Source of the DNA: UBA3478 sp964217345
GTDB taxonomy: Bacteria; Bacteroidota; Bacteroidia; Flavobacteriales; Flavobacteriaceae
Assembly: GCA_964217345.1 (NCBI GenBank)
Contig: CAXPJI010000035.1
Location: 1 to 32,278 of the forward strand
Length of the DNA: 32,278 nucleotides
Direction of reading: 5' to 3'
Of the stretch, positions 1 through 7,975 are shown piece by piece; the stretch's first letter is position 1; every line of letters starts with the position of its first letter. The position numbers and the translations under genes are program-made. The notes under the pieces are model-generated. The model did no database searches and had not been told where the DNA came from. It saw only the letters and a program-made list of their open reading frames with translations.

Positions 1-46
1 GTAACTATTCGTAAAACGATAAAAATTATTAAGAGATAAAAATTAG

Positions 47-77
47 TTGATATTCGTTTTGGTAACGGCTATATTTA
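47..77 (+). promoter_or_regulatory. Bacteroidota-type promoter of the membrane acyltransferase gene
   Basis: TTG at 47-49, a 20-nt spacer, then TATATTTA at 70-77. This matches the Bacteroidota consensus TTG-N17-23-TAnnTTTG with one mismatch in the last base. Transcription would start near position 81, giving a leader of about 18 nt before the ATG at 99. Inferred from consensus only. Confidence 0.5.
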
Positions 78-93
78 GTTACACCTAACTAAA
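74..93. repeat. Perfect 8-bp inverted repeat overlapping the promoter
   Basis: TTTAGTTA (74-81), loop CACC (82-85), TAACTAAA (86-93). The left arm overlaps the presumed -7 box and the predicted transcription start, and the right arm ends 5 bp before the ATG. The position suits an operator better than an RNA hairpin, because most of the left arm would not be transcribed. The arms are AT-rich, so chance occurrence is possible. Confidence 0.45.
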
Positions 94-98
94 ACCAT

Positions 99-1181
99 AT
101 GGCACAGCAACGACTTCTGTCACTTGATATTCTTCGAGGGCTAACGATCTTTTTAATGATTATTGTAAATACTCCCGGTAGTTGGTCACATGTTTATGCA
201 CCACTACTTCATGCGGAGTGGGACGGATTAACTCCAACCGATTTTGTCTTCCCTAGTTTTCTATTTATTGTAGGAGCTTCGATTGTCTTCGCCTTAGGAA
301 AAAAGGTAGATCAAAAAGGGGTGGTCACTAAGATCTTGTGGAGAGCACTCAAAATCTATTTGGTGGGTCTATTCTTGTGGCTCTGGCCTAAATTTGATTT
401 TTCGAGCATTCGATATGTTGGGGTGTTGCCCCGAATAGCCATCGTTTACTTGATCTGTGCATTGATCTTTGTATTTACCAAAAGGTCAAATCAGTGGCGT
501 TTAGCCCTTTGGATATTGGGGATTTATACCCTTGTAATGGTGTTCTTGCCGGTACCCGGAGTGGGTATTCCTGATCTTTCAGTGCCGATGAAGAATTGGG
601 CCCATTATCTAGACGGTAAGATACTCCCTGGGTATTTATGGCAAAAAACTTGGGATCCAGAAGGATTACTCAGCACAGCTGGTGCAGTAGGGTCCACACT
701 GCTGGGTATGACCGCTGCTTCGATTTATCAGTCTTATGACAAAACCTCTGACAAGTTGTTTGCTATGATGCGAAGAGGATTTGTGCTACTTGCAATAGGG
801 TATTTGCTAAGTTATTTGTTTCCAATTAACAAGGCGCTTTGGTCAAGCTCGTTTACACTTGTAACCGCTGGGGCATGCATGCAAGCATGGGCCATATGTA
901 TTTACTTTTTTGATGTGAAAAAAAGTCGTTTTCCTACTCGTCTTATGGAGTCGTTTGGGAAAAATCCGATTGTTGCCTATGCGCTATCTAGTATCCTAGT
1001 TAGTGTTTTTTACAGTGATCGATTTATACCGATTGCTCTAAATGATGAAACGGTTAATTTTCTAATAGGAATCGGGTTGGCTCCTAAACTATCCTCACTG
1101 ATTTATGCGCTGATCTATGTGGGTGTTATTAGTATTCCTACACTGTTTCTCTTTAAGCGAAAGATCTTTATTCGTTTGTAG
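99..1181 (+). CDS. HGSNAT/DUF5009-like multi-pass membrane acyltransferase
   Basis: A 360-residue polytopic membrane protein with about ten hydrophobic segments. The N-terminus (SLDILRGLTIF, then HAEWDGLTPTDFVFPSFLFIVG at residues ~38-59) is the hallmark of the COG4299/DUF5009 family related to human heparan-alpha-glucosaminide N-acetyltransferase. That family moves acetyl groups across a membrane, from cytoplasmic acetyl-CoA to an extracytoplasmic amino sugar; in bacteria the acceptor is usually unproven and peptidoglycan- or chitin-derived glucosamine is often suggested. Length is normal for the bacterial family. The ATG at 99 fits the conserved N-terminus and lies 21 nt after the presumed -7 box. 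It is followed after 23 nt by a symporter with its own -7-like box. No sugar-catabolic genes are nearby, so the substrate cannot be read from context. Confidence 0.85.
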   Translation: MAQQRLLSLDILRGLTIFLMIIVNTPGSWSHVYAPLLHAEWDGLTPTDFVFPSFLFIVGASIVFALGKKVDQKGVVTKILWRALKIYLVGLFLWLWPKFDFSSIRYVGVLPRIAIVYLICALIFVFTKRSNQWRLALWILGIYTLVMVFLPVPGVGIPDLSVPMKNWAHYLDGKILPGYLWQKTWDPEGLLSTAGAVGSTLLGMTAASIYQSYDKTSDKLFAMMRRGFVLLAIGYLLSYLFPINKALWSSSFTLVTAGACMQAWAICIYFFDVKKSRFPTRLMESFGKNPIVAYALSSILVSVFYSDRFIPIALNDETVNFLIGIGLAPKLSSLIYALIYVGVISIPTLFLFKRKIFIRL

Positions 1182-1191
1182 CGCTAAGCCC

Positions 1192-1199
1192 TATCTTCG
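1192..1199 (+). promoter_or_regulatory. -7-like box just before the symporter start
   Basis: TATCTTCG, one mismatch from TAnnTTTG, ends 5 nt before the ATG at 1205. TTCG 17 nt upstream (1171-1174) is only a weak -33 match. If used, the transcript would be leaderless or nearly so. Read-through from the upstream acyltransferase gene is an alternative. Confidence 0.35.
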
Positions 1200-1204
1200 C
1201 GTCT

Positions 1205-2575
1205 ATGAATGTAATTAATGATCTTATTTCAGCATTACTGCCTTACACAGAGGGAGCGATGCTGGTGCTGCTTCTAGGAGGGGGTCTTTTTTTAGCCCTT
1301 TATTCGAGGTTCACACCCTATCGTAATTTCAAACATGCCATTGATATTACTCGAGGTAAATACGATAAAGAGGATGCGACCGGAGAGGTATCTCACTGGC
1401 AAGCATTATCTGCAGCGATTGCATCAACGGTTGGTCTTGGGAATATTTCGGGCGTAGCAATTGCGGTTTATCTAGGGGGGCCGGGTGTCATTTTCTGGAT
1501 CTGGATGACCGCATTATTAGGTATGGCCATTAAGTACTACAGTTGTTCCTTAGCCGTGATGTATCGCGGTGTTGATTCAGAGGGTGTGGCGCAAGGAGGC
1601 CCAATGTATTACATGACTCGAGGACTGGGCAAATTAGGATCTCCACTCGCCATTTTCTATGCGGTAATGGGTATGATCGGATACCTCGCCATCTTTCAAG
1701 CCAATCAGTTCACTCAGACGTTTATGGAGGTGATTAGGCCCAACGAAACCTTGGTGGATTTAGGATCTGCTTTCGCATGGAAAGCACTCATCGGAGTGGT
1801 TTTAGCTTCGATCACGGCTACAGTAATCTTTGGTGGGGTTCAAAAGATTGCGCAGGTAGCGACTCGAATTGTACCGCCTATGGTTGGGTTTTACCTTCTT
1901 GCTGTACTCTTTGTTTTAGCTACGAATGCTGAGGGGATTCTTCCCGCTTTCAAGCTGATTCTTACCGAAGCCTTTAACTTCGAAACGGCGGTTACCGGTG
2001 GTTTATGGGGAGTGATTATTCTAGGTGCGCGTCGAGCGATGTTCTCGAATGAGGCTGGTCTAGGCTCGGCTCCTATGTATCACGGACAATCAAAAACCGA
2101 TGAGCCCGTTCAAGAAGGATTGGTAGCAATGCTCGGTCCATTTATTGATACCATTGTGGTCTGTACCCTAACAGCCTTAGTCATTTTGATTAGTGGTGCG
2201 TATCTCGAGGCTGAAACGAACGGTATACTCATGACCCTAATCGCTTTCAAAAAGACACTATTCGGATGGGGAGACGTGCTTCTCATGATCGCCGTTACGG
2301 CATTTGCACTCTCAACGATCCTAACCTACTCTTATTACGGAGTAAAAAGCCTGTCTTTTTTGGCCGGGAATAAAATCGGAAAAGGCTTCAATTACTTCTA
2401 CATCATCACCATTATCATCGCTGCCATCGCCTCAGTTGACCTAGTAGTCAACTTAATGGATCTCGCTTATGCGCTGATGCTTATCCCTAACATGATTGCG
2501 GTGCTTCTATTGGCTCCTAAGGTAAATGCGGCGGCCTCAGATTACTTCAAGCGCTTTAAAGAAAATAGACTATGA
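1205..2575 (+). CDS. Sodium:alanine/glycine symporter, AGCS family
   Basis: A 456-residue inner-membrane transporter with about eleven hydrophobic helices, the expected length for the alanine or glycine:cation symporter family (AlsT/DagA/AgcS). Family sequence marks include SRFTPYRNFKHA near residue 35, ASTVGLGNISGVA near 75-88, GGPMYYMTRGLG near 133, and RAMFSNEAGLGSAPMYHG near 275-292. Members import small neutral amino acids together with Na+. The exact amino acid cannot be read from sequence. The stop codon overlaps the start of era (ATGA at 2572-2575), so the two are probably co-transcribed and translationally coupled, although their functions have no obvious link. Confidence 0.93.
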   Translation: MNVINDLISALLPYTEGAMLVLLLGGGLFLALYSRFTPYRNFKHAIDITRGKYDKEDATGEVSHWQALSAAIASTVGLGNISGVAIAVYLGGPGVIFWIWMTALLGMAIKYYSCSLAVMYRGVDSEGVAQGGPMYYMTRGLGKLGSPLAIFYAVMGMIGYLAIFQANQFTQTFMEVIRPNETLVDLGSAFAWKALIGVVLASITATVIFGGVQKIAQVATRIVPPMVGFYLLAVLFVLATNAEGILPAFKLILTEAFNFETAVTGGLWGVIILGARRAMFSNEAGLGSAPMYHGQSKTDEPVQEGLVAMLGPFIDTIVVCTLTALVILISGAYLEAETNGILMTLIAFKKTLFGWGDVLLMIAVTAFALSTILTYSYYGVKSLSFLAGNKIGKGFNYFYIITIIIAAIASVDLVVNLMDLAYALMLIPNMIAVLLLAPKVNAAASDYFKRFKENRL

Positions 2576-3453
2576 GTCATCGCTCGGGTTATGTAAATAT
2601 CATCGGGAACCCCAATGTGGGTAAATCAACACTGATGAACGCACTGGTTGGTGAACGCCTTTCGATTATCACTTCAAAGGCGCAGACTACTAGACATCGC
2701 ATTTTGGGTATTGTGAATGAGGAGAACTATCAAATTATCTTCTCTGATACTCCCGGAATCATTGATCCCGCCTACGCGCTTCAAGAATCGATGATGGATT
2801 TCGTGAAAACTGCTTTCGAAGATGCCGATGTTTTAGTCTATCTCGTCGAAATCGGAGAGAAAGGTTTGAAAGACGAACTCTTTTTCAAGAAACTCCAAGC
2901 TTCAAAGGTTCCACTTCTATTATTGATCAATAAGATCGACACTACCGATCAGACCCGTCTTGAAGAAGCGGTAGCCAACTGGTCAGCGGTCTTGCCGCAT
3001 GCAGAGATACATCCGATATCTGCCCTTGAAGGTTTCGGGGTAGAAGGAGTAATGCAGCGTATTAAAGAATTGCTTCCGCTCGGGCCGGCCTATTTTGACA
3101 AGGAGCAACTCACAGATAAGACGGAACGTTTTTTTGTGAGTGAGACCATTCGTGAGAAGATTCTTCTGAACTACAAAAAAGAAGTTCCTTATTCGGTTGA
3201 GATTGAAGTAGAAAGTTTTAAAGAAGAAGAAAAAATTATCCGAATTCGTGCAGTGATTATGGTAGAGCGTGAGACTCAAAAGGGAATCCTCATCGGACAC
3301 CAAGGAAAGGCACTCAAGCGCGTTGGAACCGAAGCTCGAAAAGATTTGGAGTCTTTCTTTCAGAAACAGATACACTTAGAACTTTACGTGAAGGTGAATA
3401 AGGATTGGCGCAGCAATGAAAATCAATTGCGTCGTTTCGGATATCAGGGCTAG
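2572..3453 (+). CDS. era: GTPase Era, 30S ribosomal subunit assembly factor
   Basis: A 293-residue protein of normal Era length. The N-terminal G domain shows G1 GNPNVGKST (residues 12-20), G3 DTPG (59-62), G4 NKID (120-123) and G5 SAL (150-152). The C-terminal KH domain carries its GxxG loop as GHQG (242-245). Era binds GTP and the 3' end of 16S rRNA and takes part in late 30S maturation, acting in the cytoplasm and at the membrane. The ATG overlaps the symporter stop by 4 nt, which fixes the start. The second GTPase gene, der, follows after 51 nt with its own -7-like box; era and der as neighbours form a ribosome-assembly pair. Confidence 0.98.
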   Translation: MSHRSGYVNIIGNPNVGKSTLMNALVGERLSIITSKAQTTRHRILGIVNEENYQIIFSDTPGIIDPAYALQESMMDFVKTAFEDADVLVYLVEIGEKGLKDELFFKKLQASKVPLLLLINKIDTTDQTRLEEAVANWSAVLPHAEIHPISALEGFGVEGVMQRIKELLPLGPAYFDKEQLTDKTERFFVSETIREKILLNYKKEVPYSVEIEVESFKEEEKIIRIRAVIMVERETQKGILIGHQGKALKRVGTEARKDLESFFQKQIHLELYVKVNKDWRSNENQLRRFGYQG

Positions 3454-3479
3454 AATCACCGCCCTTAACAAATTTCGGC

Positions 3480-3487
3480 TACCTTTG
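3480..3487 (+). promoter_or_regulatory. Candidate -7 box for der
   Basis: TACCTTTG is an exact TAnnTTTG match in the 51-nt era-der gap, ending 17 nt before the der ATG. No convincing TTG is found 17-23 nt upstream, so promoter strength is uncertain. Confidence 0.4.
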
Positions 3488-3504
3488 CGCCTACAAATTT
3501 TTTT

Positions 3505-4806
3505 ATGGGAGCTATTGTTGCTATTGTGGGACGTCCGAACGTTGGAAAGTCGACTTTTTTTAACCGACTCATTCAGCGCAGAGAGGCTATTGTCGATGCG
3601 GTAAGTGGGGTAACCCGTGACCGTCACTATGGCAAGACCGATTGGAACGGCCGCGAATTCACCGTCATCGATACGGGCGGATACGTCAAAGGTTCTGAAG
3701 ACGTCTTCGAATTCGAAATCGATAAGCAAGTAGAATTGGCCATAGACGAAGCCGACGCAATTATTTTCATGGTTGATGTCGAATCAGGGGTAACAGGTAT
3801 GGACGAGGACGTTGCCAAACTCCTTCGTCGACACGATAAACCTGTTTTTTTGACCATCAATAAGGTAGATAACGCCATGCGTGAGGCCGATGCAGTTGAA
3901 TTTTACGCATTGGGTCTGGGGGATTATTACACCATCTCATCGATCAATGGTGGGGGATCTGGGGATCTTCTCGATGCCGTGGTTGAGGTATTACCTGACG
4001 AGCCTGAAGTAGAAGATGAATTGCCGCGTTTTGCTGTGGTGGGTCGTCCAAATGCAGGTAAGTCATCGTTTATCAACGCGCTGTTAGGTGAAGAGCGCTT
4101 TATTGTTACTGATATTGCGGGCACTACCCGAGATGCTACCGACACTAAATACAATCAATTCGGATTCGAATTTAACCTTGTCGATACTGCCGGTATTCGA
4201 AGAAAGGCGAAAGTAAAAGAAGACCTAGAATTTTATTCGGTCATGCGTTCGGTTCGTGCAATCGAACACTGTGATGTGGCTATTCTTATTCTAGATGCCA
4301 CCAGAGGCTTTGATGGCCAAGTGCAGAATATCTTTTGGTTAGCCCATCGTAATAATAAAGGAATTGTAGTCTTAGTAAATAAATGGGATCTGGTAGAGAA
4401 AGAAACCAATAGCGTTCGGGATTATACCAAGAAGATTCGTGAGGTAATGGAGCCCTTTACTGATGTACCGATCATCTTTATTTCAGCGCTTGAAAAACAG
4501 CGTATCTATAAAGCCATTGAAACCGCTGTTGAGGTTTATCAAAACCGATCTAAACGTGTACCTACCCATAAGCTGAATGATGTGATGCTGCCGCTTATTG
4601 AGCATTATCCGCCGCCATCGCTGAAAGGAAAGTACGTGAAGATTAAATTCTGTACACAGTTACCCGGGCATTATCCGCAGTTTGCGTTTTTCTGCAACCT
4701 ACCTCAGTATGTGAAAGATCCATATAAGCGTTACTTGGAGAACCAGCTTCGTAAGAACTTCAATTTTGAGGGAGTTCCTGTAACGATCTTTATGCGTAAG
4801 AAATAG
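3505..4806 (+). CDS. der: GTPase Der (EngA), 50S ribosomal subunit assembly factor
   Basis: A 433-residue protein with the tandem double G-domain layout unique to Der/EngA. G domain 1 has GRPNVGKST (9-17), DTGG (56-59) and NKVD (119-122). G domain 2 has GRPNAGKSS (180-188), DTAG (227-230) and NKWD (292-295). A KH-like C-terminal domain follows from about residue 355, ending in a basic tail. Der is an essential cytoplasmic factor for 50S maturation. All nucleotide-binding motifs are intact. The start at 3505 gives the canonical short N-terminus before the first P-loop. The gene ends 3 nt before the convergent TPM gene with no terminator between them. Confidence 0.98.
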   Translation: MGAIVAIVGRPNVGKSTFFNRLIQRREAIVDAVSGVTRDRHYGKTDWNGREFTVIDTGGYVKGSEDVFEFEIDKQVELAIDEADAIIFMVDVESGVTGMDEDVAKLLRRHDKPVFLTINKVDNAMREADAVEFYALGLGDYYTISSINGGGSGDLLDAVVEVLPDEPEVEDELPRFAVVGRPNAGKSSFINALLGEERFIVTDIAGTTRDATDTKYNQFGFEFNLVDTAGIRRKAKVKEDLEFYSVMRSVRAIEHCDVAILILDATRGFDGQVQNIFWLAHRNNKGIVVLVNKWDLVEKETNSVRDYTKKIREVMEPFTDVPIIFISALEKQRIYKAIETAVEVYQNRSKRVPTHKLNDVMLPLIEHYPPPSLKGKYVKIKFCTQLPGHYPQFAFFCNLPQYVKDPYKRYLENQLRKNFNFEGVPVTIFMRKK

Positions 4807-4809
4807 GGG

Positions 4810-5598
4810 TTACCATCCACCAGAGGCACCGCCTCCGCCGCCAAAACCTCCGCCAAAACCTCCGCCGAAGCCTCCGCCTCCAAAGCTGCCACCTCCGCCG
4901 AAGCTACCGCCACCGCTGCGTCTTCCTAGAGAGCTTAGGATGAGAACGTCCATGAGGTCAGGGCCGCGCATACCGCCGCCGTTTGATCCGCCACCGCCTT
5001 TGCGAGAGATCATGCTAACCACAATAAGAACGATAATCATAAGAAATACGAAGGCTCCGAATTTATCCTTCTTTGAGGCTCGAAGGTTACGATCTTCGGT
5101 GTAGGCGCCGGTAAGCACCTCGACAATCGCATCGGTACCTGCATCTAGTCCGCCGTAATAGTCTCCATTTTTGAATTCAGGAATGATTCGGGTTTCGATG
5201 ATTCGTTTTGAAAGGGCGTCGGTTAATCGATCCTCAACCCCATAGCCCGTATTGATTCCTATGCGGCGATCGTCTCGAGCGAGTAAGATCAGAATACCAT
5301 TATCCTTGCCTGCCTGTCCAATTCCCCAAGTACTTAACCAATTCGCACCTAAAAACTGGATGTCTTCACCTTCTGTAGAAGGGATACTAACCACTACAAT
5401 TTGTGTTGAGGTAGAATCAGCGTAGCGAATTAACTTCTGAGTAAGTGCACGTTCCTCGTTTTCGCTTAAAACATCTGCATAGTCATATAGCGCAGTTTGC
5501 TTGGTAGGTTTATTAGGAATTTGAATTTGCGCCCAGGCACCAACTACGGCTCCTACCGCTAACAGGAAAAATAATTTAGCCTTTAGAGATTGAGTCAT
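4810..5598 (-). CDS. Secreted/membrane-anchored TPM-domain protein (YgcG-like), Gly-rich tail
   Basis: A 262-residue protein. Residues 1-23 form a signal peptide ending near AWA|Q. A TPM domain (PF04536, TPM_phosphatase) covers about 35-165, with ALYDYADVLSENEE at its start and the conserved GIGQAGKDNGILIL stretch. One membrane segment lies at about 180-198, and the tail is dominated by GGG/GGGF units to the C-terminus. TPM proteins of the YgcG/BA42 type bind divalent metals. In chloroplasts a relative helps repair photosystem II, but the bacterial role is unsettled. The start overlaps the end of the upstream TPM gene by 23 nt, so the two are coupled. Last gene of the five-gene unit 7928-4810; the stop lies 3 nt from the convergent der stop. 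The low-complexity tail is typical of this family. Confidence 0.88.
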   Translation of the reverse strand: MTQSLKAKLFFLLAVGAVVGAWAQIQIPNKPTKQTALYDYADVLSENEERALTQKLIRYADSTSTQIVVVSIPSTEGEDIQFLGANWLSTWGIGQAGKDNGILILLARDDRRIGINTGYGVEDRLTDALSKRIIETRIIPEFKNGDYYGGLDAGTDAIVEVLTGAYTEDRNLRASKKDKFGAFVFLMIIVLIVVSMISRKGGGGSNGGGMRGPDLMDVLILSSLGRRSGGGSFGGGGSFGGGGFGGGFGGGFGGGGGASGGW

Positions 5599-6013
5599 CG
5601 AGTTCGTTTTGGTCGTCAGATTGATAAGGGAAATAAGTTTTCAGTACTTGACCGGCTTCAGTAATACCGGCTATTAAACCTTCTGCAAAGGCTGATTTTT
5701 TAAAAGCCGTTTGCATTTGATCGCGAGTGGAGTCCCAGAAGCCTGTGGGTACTTTATCGTTGATCCCTTGATCGCCGAATATACTAAAAGCATGATCCTC
5801 GTAAGCGAGATAAAAGAGTACCCCATTACGTGCTCCTGTCCGATGCATTTCTAACTCTTGAAATACCTCGACAGCACGTTCTAGCGTGTTTTTCCCCTTA
5901 CTACTTGCCTCGATGTGAACCCTTATTTCTCCAGAGGTGTTTTTCTCAGCAGCCTTGATGGCTGAGACGATTTGTTCTTCTTCTGTTTTACTAAAAAGTT
6001 CCTCAGCCTTCAT
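5576..6013 (-). CDS. Small TPM-domain protein
   Basis: A 145-residue TPM-domain protein (PF04536) without a signal peptide or membrane segment, so probably cytoplasmic. The domain fills almost the whole chain: SGEIRVHIEASS (~27-38), the motif RTGARNGVLFYLAYED (~58-73) and the conserved IFGDQGIN (~78-85). The ATG directly abuts the TAA of lemA, and the 3' end overlaps the next TPM gene by 23 nt. Flavobacteria commonly encode a soluble TPM protein next to a membrane-anchored, Gly-rich one behind lemA, which suggests joint function. Biochemical role unknown. Confidence 0.87.
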   Translation of the reverse strand: MKAEELFSKTEEEQIVSAIKAAEKNTSGEIRVHIEASSKGKNTLERAVEVFQELEMHRTGARNGVLFYLAYEDHAFSIFGDQGINDKVPTGFWDSTRDQMQTAFKKSAFAEGLIAGITEAGQVLKTYFPYQSDDQNELDDSISKG

Positions 6014-6610
6014 TTAGAAATTGAAGTTTACTTCAGGAGCGCTCTCTGCACCTGATTCAGCTTTGAATAGAGCGATTTCTGTGAATCCTCCCATATTAGC
6101 GATAATACTAGCCGGAATCTTCTTAATGGCAATATTATAATCTCCGGCTAGGTTATTGTAACGGTTGCGTTCAACGTTGATGCGATTTTCTGTGCCTTCT
6201 AACTGAGATTGTAATTCTAAGAAGTTTTGATTCGCCTTAAGGTCAGGGTAACGCTCAACGGTTACCAATAAACGTGATAGGGCCGAAGATAATTGCCCTT
6301 GGGCTGCCTGAAAGGCCTCTAATTGAGCTGGGTCAAGCTGGCTTGCATCGATGGTTGTACTCGTCGCTTTCGCACGAGCCTCGACGACTGCGGTAAGCGT
6401 ATTTCTTTCAAAGTCTGCAGCACCTTTTACGGTGTTTACTAGATTACCAATAAGGTCTGAGCGTCTTTGGTAAGAGCTTTCTACATTGGCCCACTGTTTA
6501 GTGGCGTTTCCTTTCATTTCTACAAAGCGGTTGTTCGTACCTACGTACCAAAATAAAGCGAGTACGATGACACCAACGAATGCTGCGATTACGAAATAAC
6601 TTTTTTTCAT
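6014..6610 (-). CDS. lemA: LemA family membrane protein
   Basis: A 198-residue protein with an N-terminal membrane anchor (residues ~5-22), then a long helical periplasmic domain. Family marks are YVGTNNRFVEMKG near 22-34, WANVESSYQRRSDLIGNLVNTVKG near 40-63 and a late RYNNLAGDYN. Bacterial LemA proteins are single-span envelope proteins of poorly known function, frequently coded beside TPM-domain or M48 protease genes. Here lemA sits between a MerR regulator (4-nt ATGA overlap at its start) and two TPM genes (abutting stop and start), so it belongs to one transcription unit. The anchor with charged flanks supports the chosen start. Confidence 0.93.
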   Translation of the reverse strand: MKKSYFVIAAFVGVIVLALFWYVGTNNRFVEMKGNATKQWANVESSYQRRSDLIGNLVNTVKGAADFERNTLTAVVEARAKATSTTIDASQLDPAQLEAFQAAQGQLSSALSRLLVTVERYPDLKANQNFLELQSQLEGTENRINVERNRYNNLAGDYNIAIKKIPASIIANMGGFTEIALFKAESGAESAPEVNFNF

Positions 6611-6939
6611 TTTAAGCTGTCTTTTAGATGGATGAGTTGTTGTTTGATTGATTCTAATTTACGAATGATTTCTTCGTTCTTCTTATAGGTTTTCTTATTG
6701 TTTTTAAGTTCAGTCTTTGCTCCCTCAAGGGTAAATCCACGTTCTTTGACAAGCTCATAGATTCGCTTCAATTGCTGAACATCTTCAGGGGTAAACCTTC
6801 GATCCCCTTTGGCATTTTTCTTTGGCTTAATACCATCGAATTCTTTTTCCCAGAACCGAATAAGCGAAGTATTCACCCCAAAGGCGTTGGCTACCTCACC
6901 GATTGAATAGTATCGTTTATCGCGAAGATTGAGTTCCAT
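6607..6939 (-). CDS. MerR-family transcriptional regulator
   Basis: A 110-residue protein. The MerR winged helix-turn-helix fills residues ~9-78: YYSIGEVANAFGVNTSLIRFWEKEF, then GDRRFTPEDVQQLKRI, the typical helix-turn-helix and wing. A short helical tail (79-110) should form the dimerisation coiled coil. There is no C-terminal effector-binding domain and no cysteine set for metal sensing, so the signal cannot be named. The gene overlaps both neighbours (TAATG with the M23 gene, ATGA with lemA), which suggests it may control the unit it lies in. This type of small MerR gene is common beside lemA/TPM genes in Flavobacteriia. Confidence 0.92.
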   Translation of the reverse strand: MELNLRDKRYYSIGEVANAFGVNTSLIRFWEKEFDGIKPKKNAKGDRRFTPEDVQQLKRIYELVKERGFTLEGAKTELKNNKKTYKKNEEIIRKLESIKQQLIHLKDSLK

Positions 6940-7928
6940 TAATCGAGAGATTGGTTGGATAGGGCGGCACGTTGACTGAGAATTTCATAGTCGGCTGCCG
7001 ATAAAGTTCCTGCGTAGAAATCGATCGGATTAACCTGCTTGCGATCCTTATGCACCTCATAGTGGAGGTGAGACCCTAACGAACGACCGGTGTTACCTAC
7101 ATAACCGATAATATCACCGCGTTTTACTTTTTGTCCGGGTCTAACGTTATACTTCGAAAGGTGACCGTAAATGGTTACATAGCCAAAGCCATGATCGATT
7201 CTGATATGCTTACCGAGTCCAGAGGCACGTTGGTCGGCTCTTTTAACTACCCCATCACCTGTGGCGAAAATAGGGGTTCCCACTGGAGCAGAAAAGTCCA
7301 TTCCGTAGTGAAACTTAAGCATCTTAGTAAAAGGATCAGAGCGCCATCCATAACCTGAAGCCATTCTTCTTAAGTCTTCGTTCTTGACAGGTTGAATGGT
7401 GGGTATCGCGGCTAGGTATTCTTTTCGTTTGGGAAGCATTTCAGAAATATCGTCAAGCGATCTAGATTGATTCACTATTGCCTTTTCGATGACGTCTAGA
7501 TTCTCGGCTGCCTCTTTAATCAGTTCTGAATTATTTTGCCCTTCATATTTTCGGTAGCGATTCACCCCACCAAAGCCAGAATAATATTGTTCTTCAGGGA
7601 TCGGGTCCATCTCGAAATATAGACGGTAAACCTCGTTATCTCGTTGTCTTAAATTTTCGAGGGCCTCTGCGGTACGATCGAGACGTTTGATAAAATTCTG
7701 ATAGTCTTGTTTGTAATTATCCAACTCGCGTTGAAGAACGATTTCGTTTGAATTGCGTACCCAACCCAGTTGGTTGAACGAATAAAAGATCGCCGCCCCG
7801 GATAACGCCGAAGCCATAAAAAATAGACCAAACTGCCATAGTTTACGAAGGGGCCTTGAGGCAACCTTTCGATACGACAGGGTATCTGGGTCGTAGTAAT
7901 ACTTCTGCTTGCGCTTTTGGTCTTTCAA
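6939..7928 (-). CDS. M23 (LytM-type) peptidoglycan endopeptidase, membrane-anchored
   Basis: A 329-residue protein: short basic cytoplasmic N-terminus (KYYYDPDTLSYRKV), one membrane span (~31-52), a coiled coil (~60-105 and ~135-165), then an M23 LytM domain (~185-305). The zinc and catalytic set is complete: H207 and D211 (HYGMD), H256 (YGHLS), H287 and H289 (HLHYE). It should cut peptide crosslinks of peptidoglycan in the periplasm. The start appears to be TTG at 7928: an in-frame TAG lies three codons upstream and the next Met falls inside the membrane span. First gene of the five-gene unit and divergent from alaS. An active-site-complete domain argues for an enzyme rather than an EnvC-like activator. 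Confidence 0.93.
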   Translation of the reverse strand: MKDQKRKQKYYYDPDTLSYRKVASRPLRKLWQFGLFFMASALSGAAIFYSFNQLGWVRNSNEIVLQRELDNYKQDYQNFIKRLDRTAEALENLRQRDNEVYRLYFEMDPIPEEQYYSGFGGVNRYRKYEGQNNSELIKEAAENLDVIEKAIVNQSRSLDDISEMLPKRKEYLAAIPTIQPVKNEDLRRMASGYGWRSDPFTKMLKFHYGMDFSAPVGTPIFATGDGVVKRADQRASGLGKHIRIDHGFGYVTIYGHLSKYNVRPGQKVKRGDIIGYVGNTGRSLGSHLHYEVHKDRKQVNPIDFYAGTLSAADYEILSQRAALSNQSLD

Positions 7929-7935
7929 ATTGTCC

Positions 7936-7971
7936 TATTTTTGGGCAAATTACCAATCAAAGATACGTTTT
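7936..7971 (+). promoter_or_regulatory. alaS promoter; predicted leaderless transcript
   Basis: TTTG at 7940-7943, a 20-nt spacer, TACGTTTT at 7964-7971, then 4 nt to the ATG at 7976. If -33 and -7 are assigned this way, transcription starts at or next to the start codon. An alternative reading uses TATTTTTG at 7936-7943 as the -7 box (exact TAnnTTTG, TTTG at 7916-7919 with a 16-nt spacer), which would give a leader of about 30 nt. Confidence 0.45.
7958..7965 (-). promoter_or_regulatory. -7 box for the M23-MerR-lemA-TPM unit
   Basis: On the minus strand this reads TATCTTTG, an exact TAnnTTTG match, ending 29 nt before the TTG start of the M23 gene. It overlaps the proposed alaS -7 box on the other strand, so the two divergent units may compete. 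No clear -33 TTG was found. Confidence 0.45.
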
Positions 7972-7975
7972 TGAT

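Noticed and set aside
4731..4913. Ala/Glu-rich minus-strand open frame
   Set aside because: A shadow of the glycine-repeat tail of the TPM gene in another frame and of the der 3' end.
7856..7975. Longer alaS frame from TTG 7856
   Set aside because: The 40 extra residues overlap the M23 gene and the promoter, and the ATG at 7976 gives the exact family N-terminus and length.
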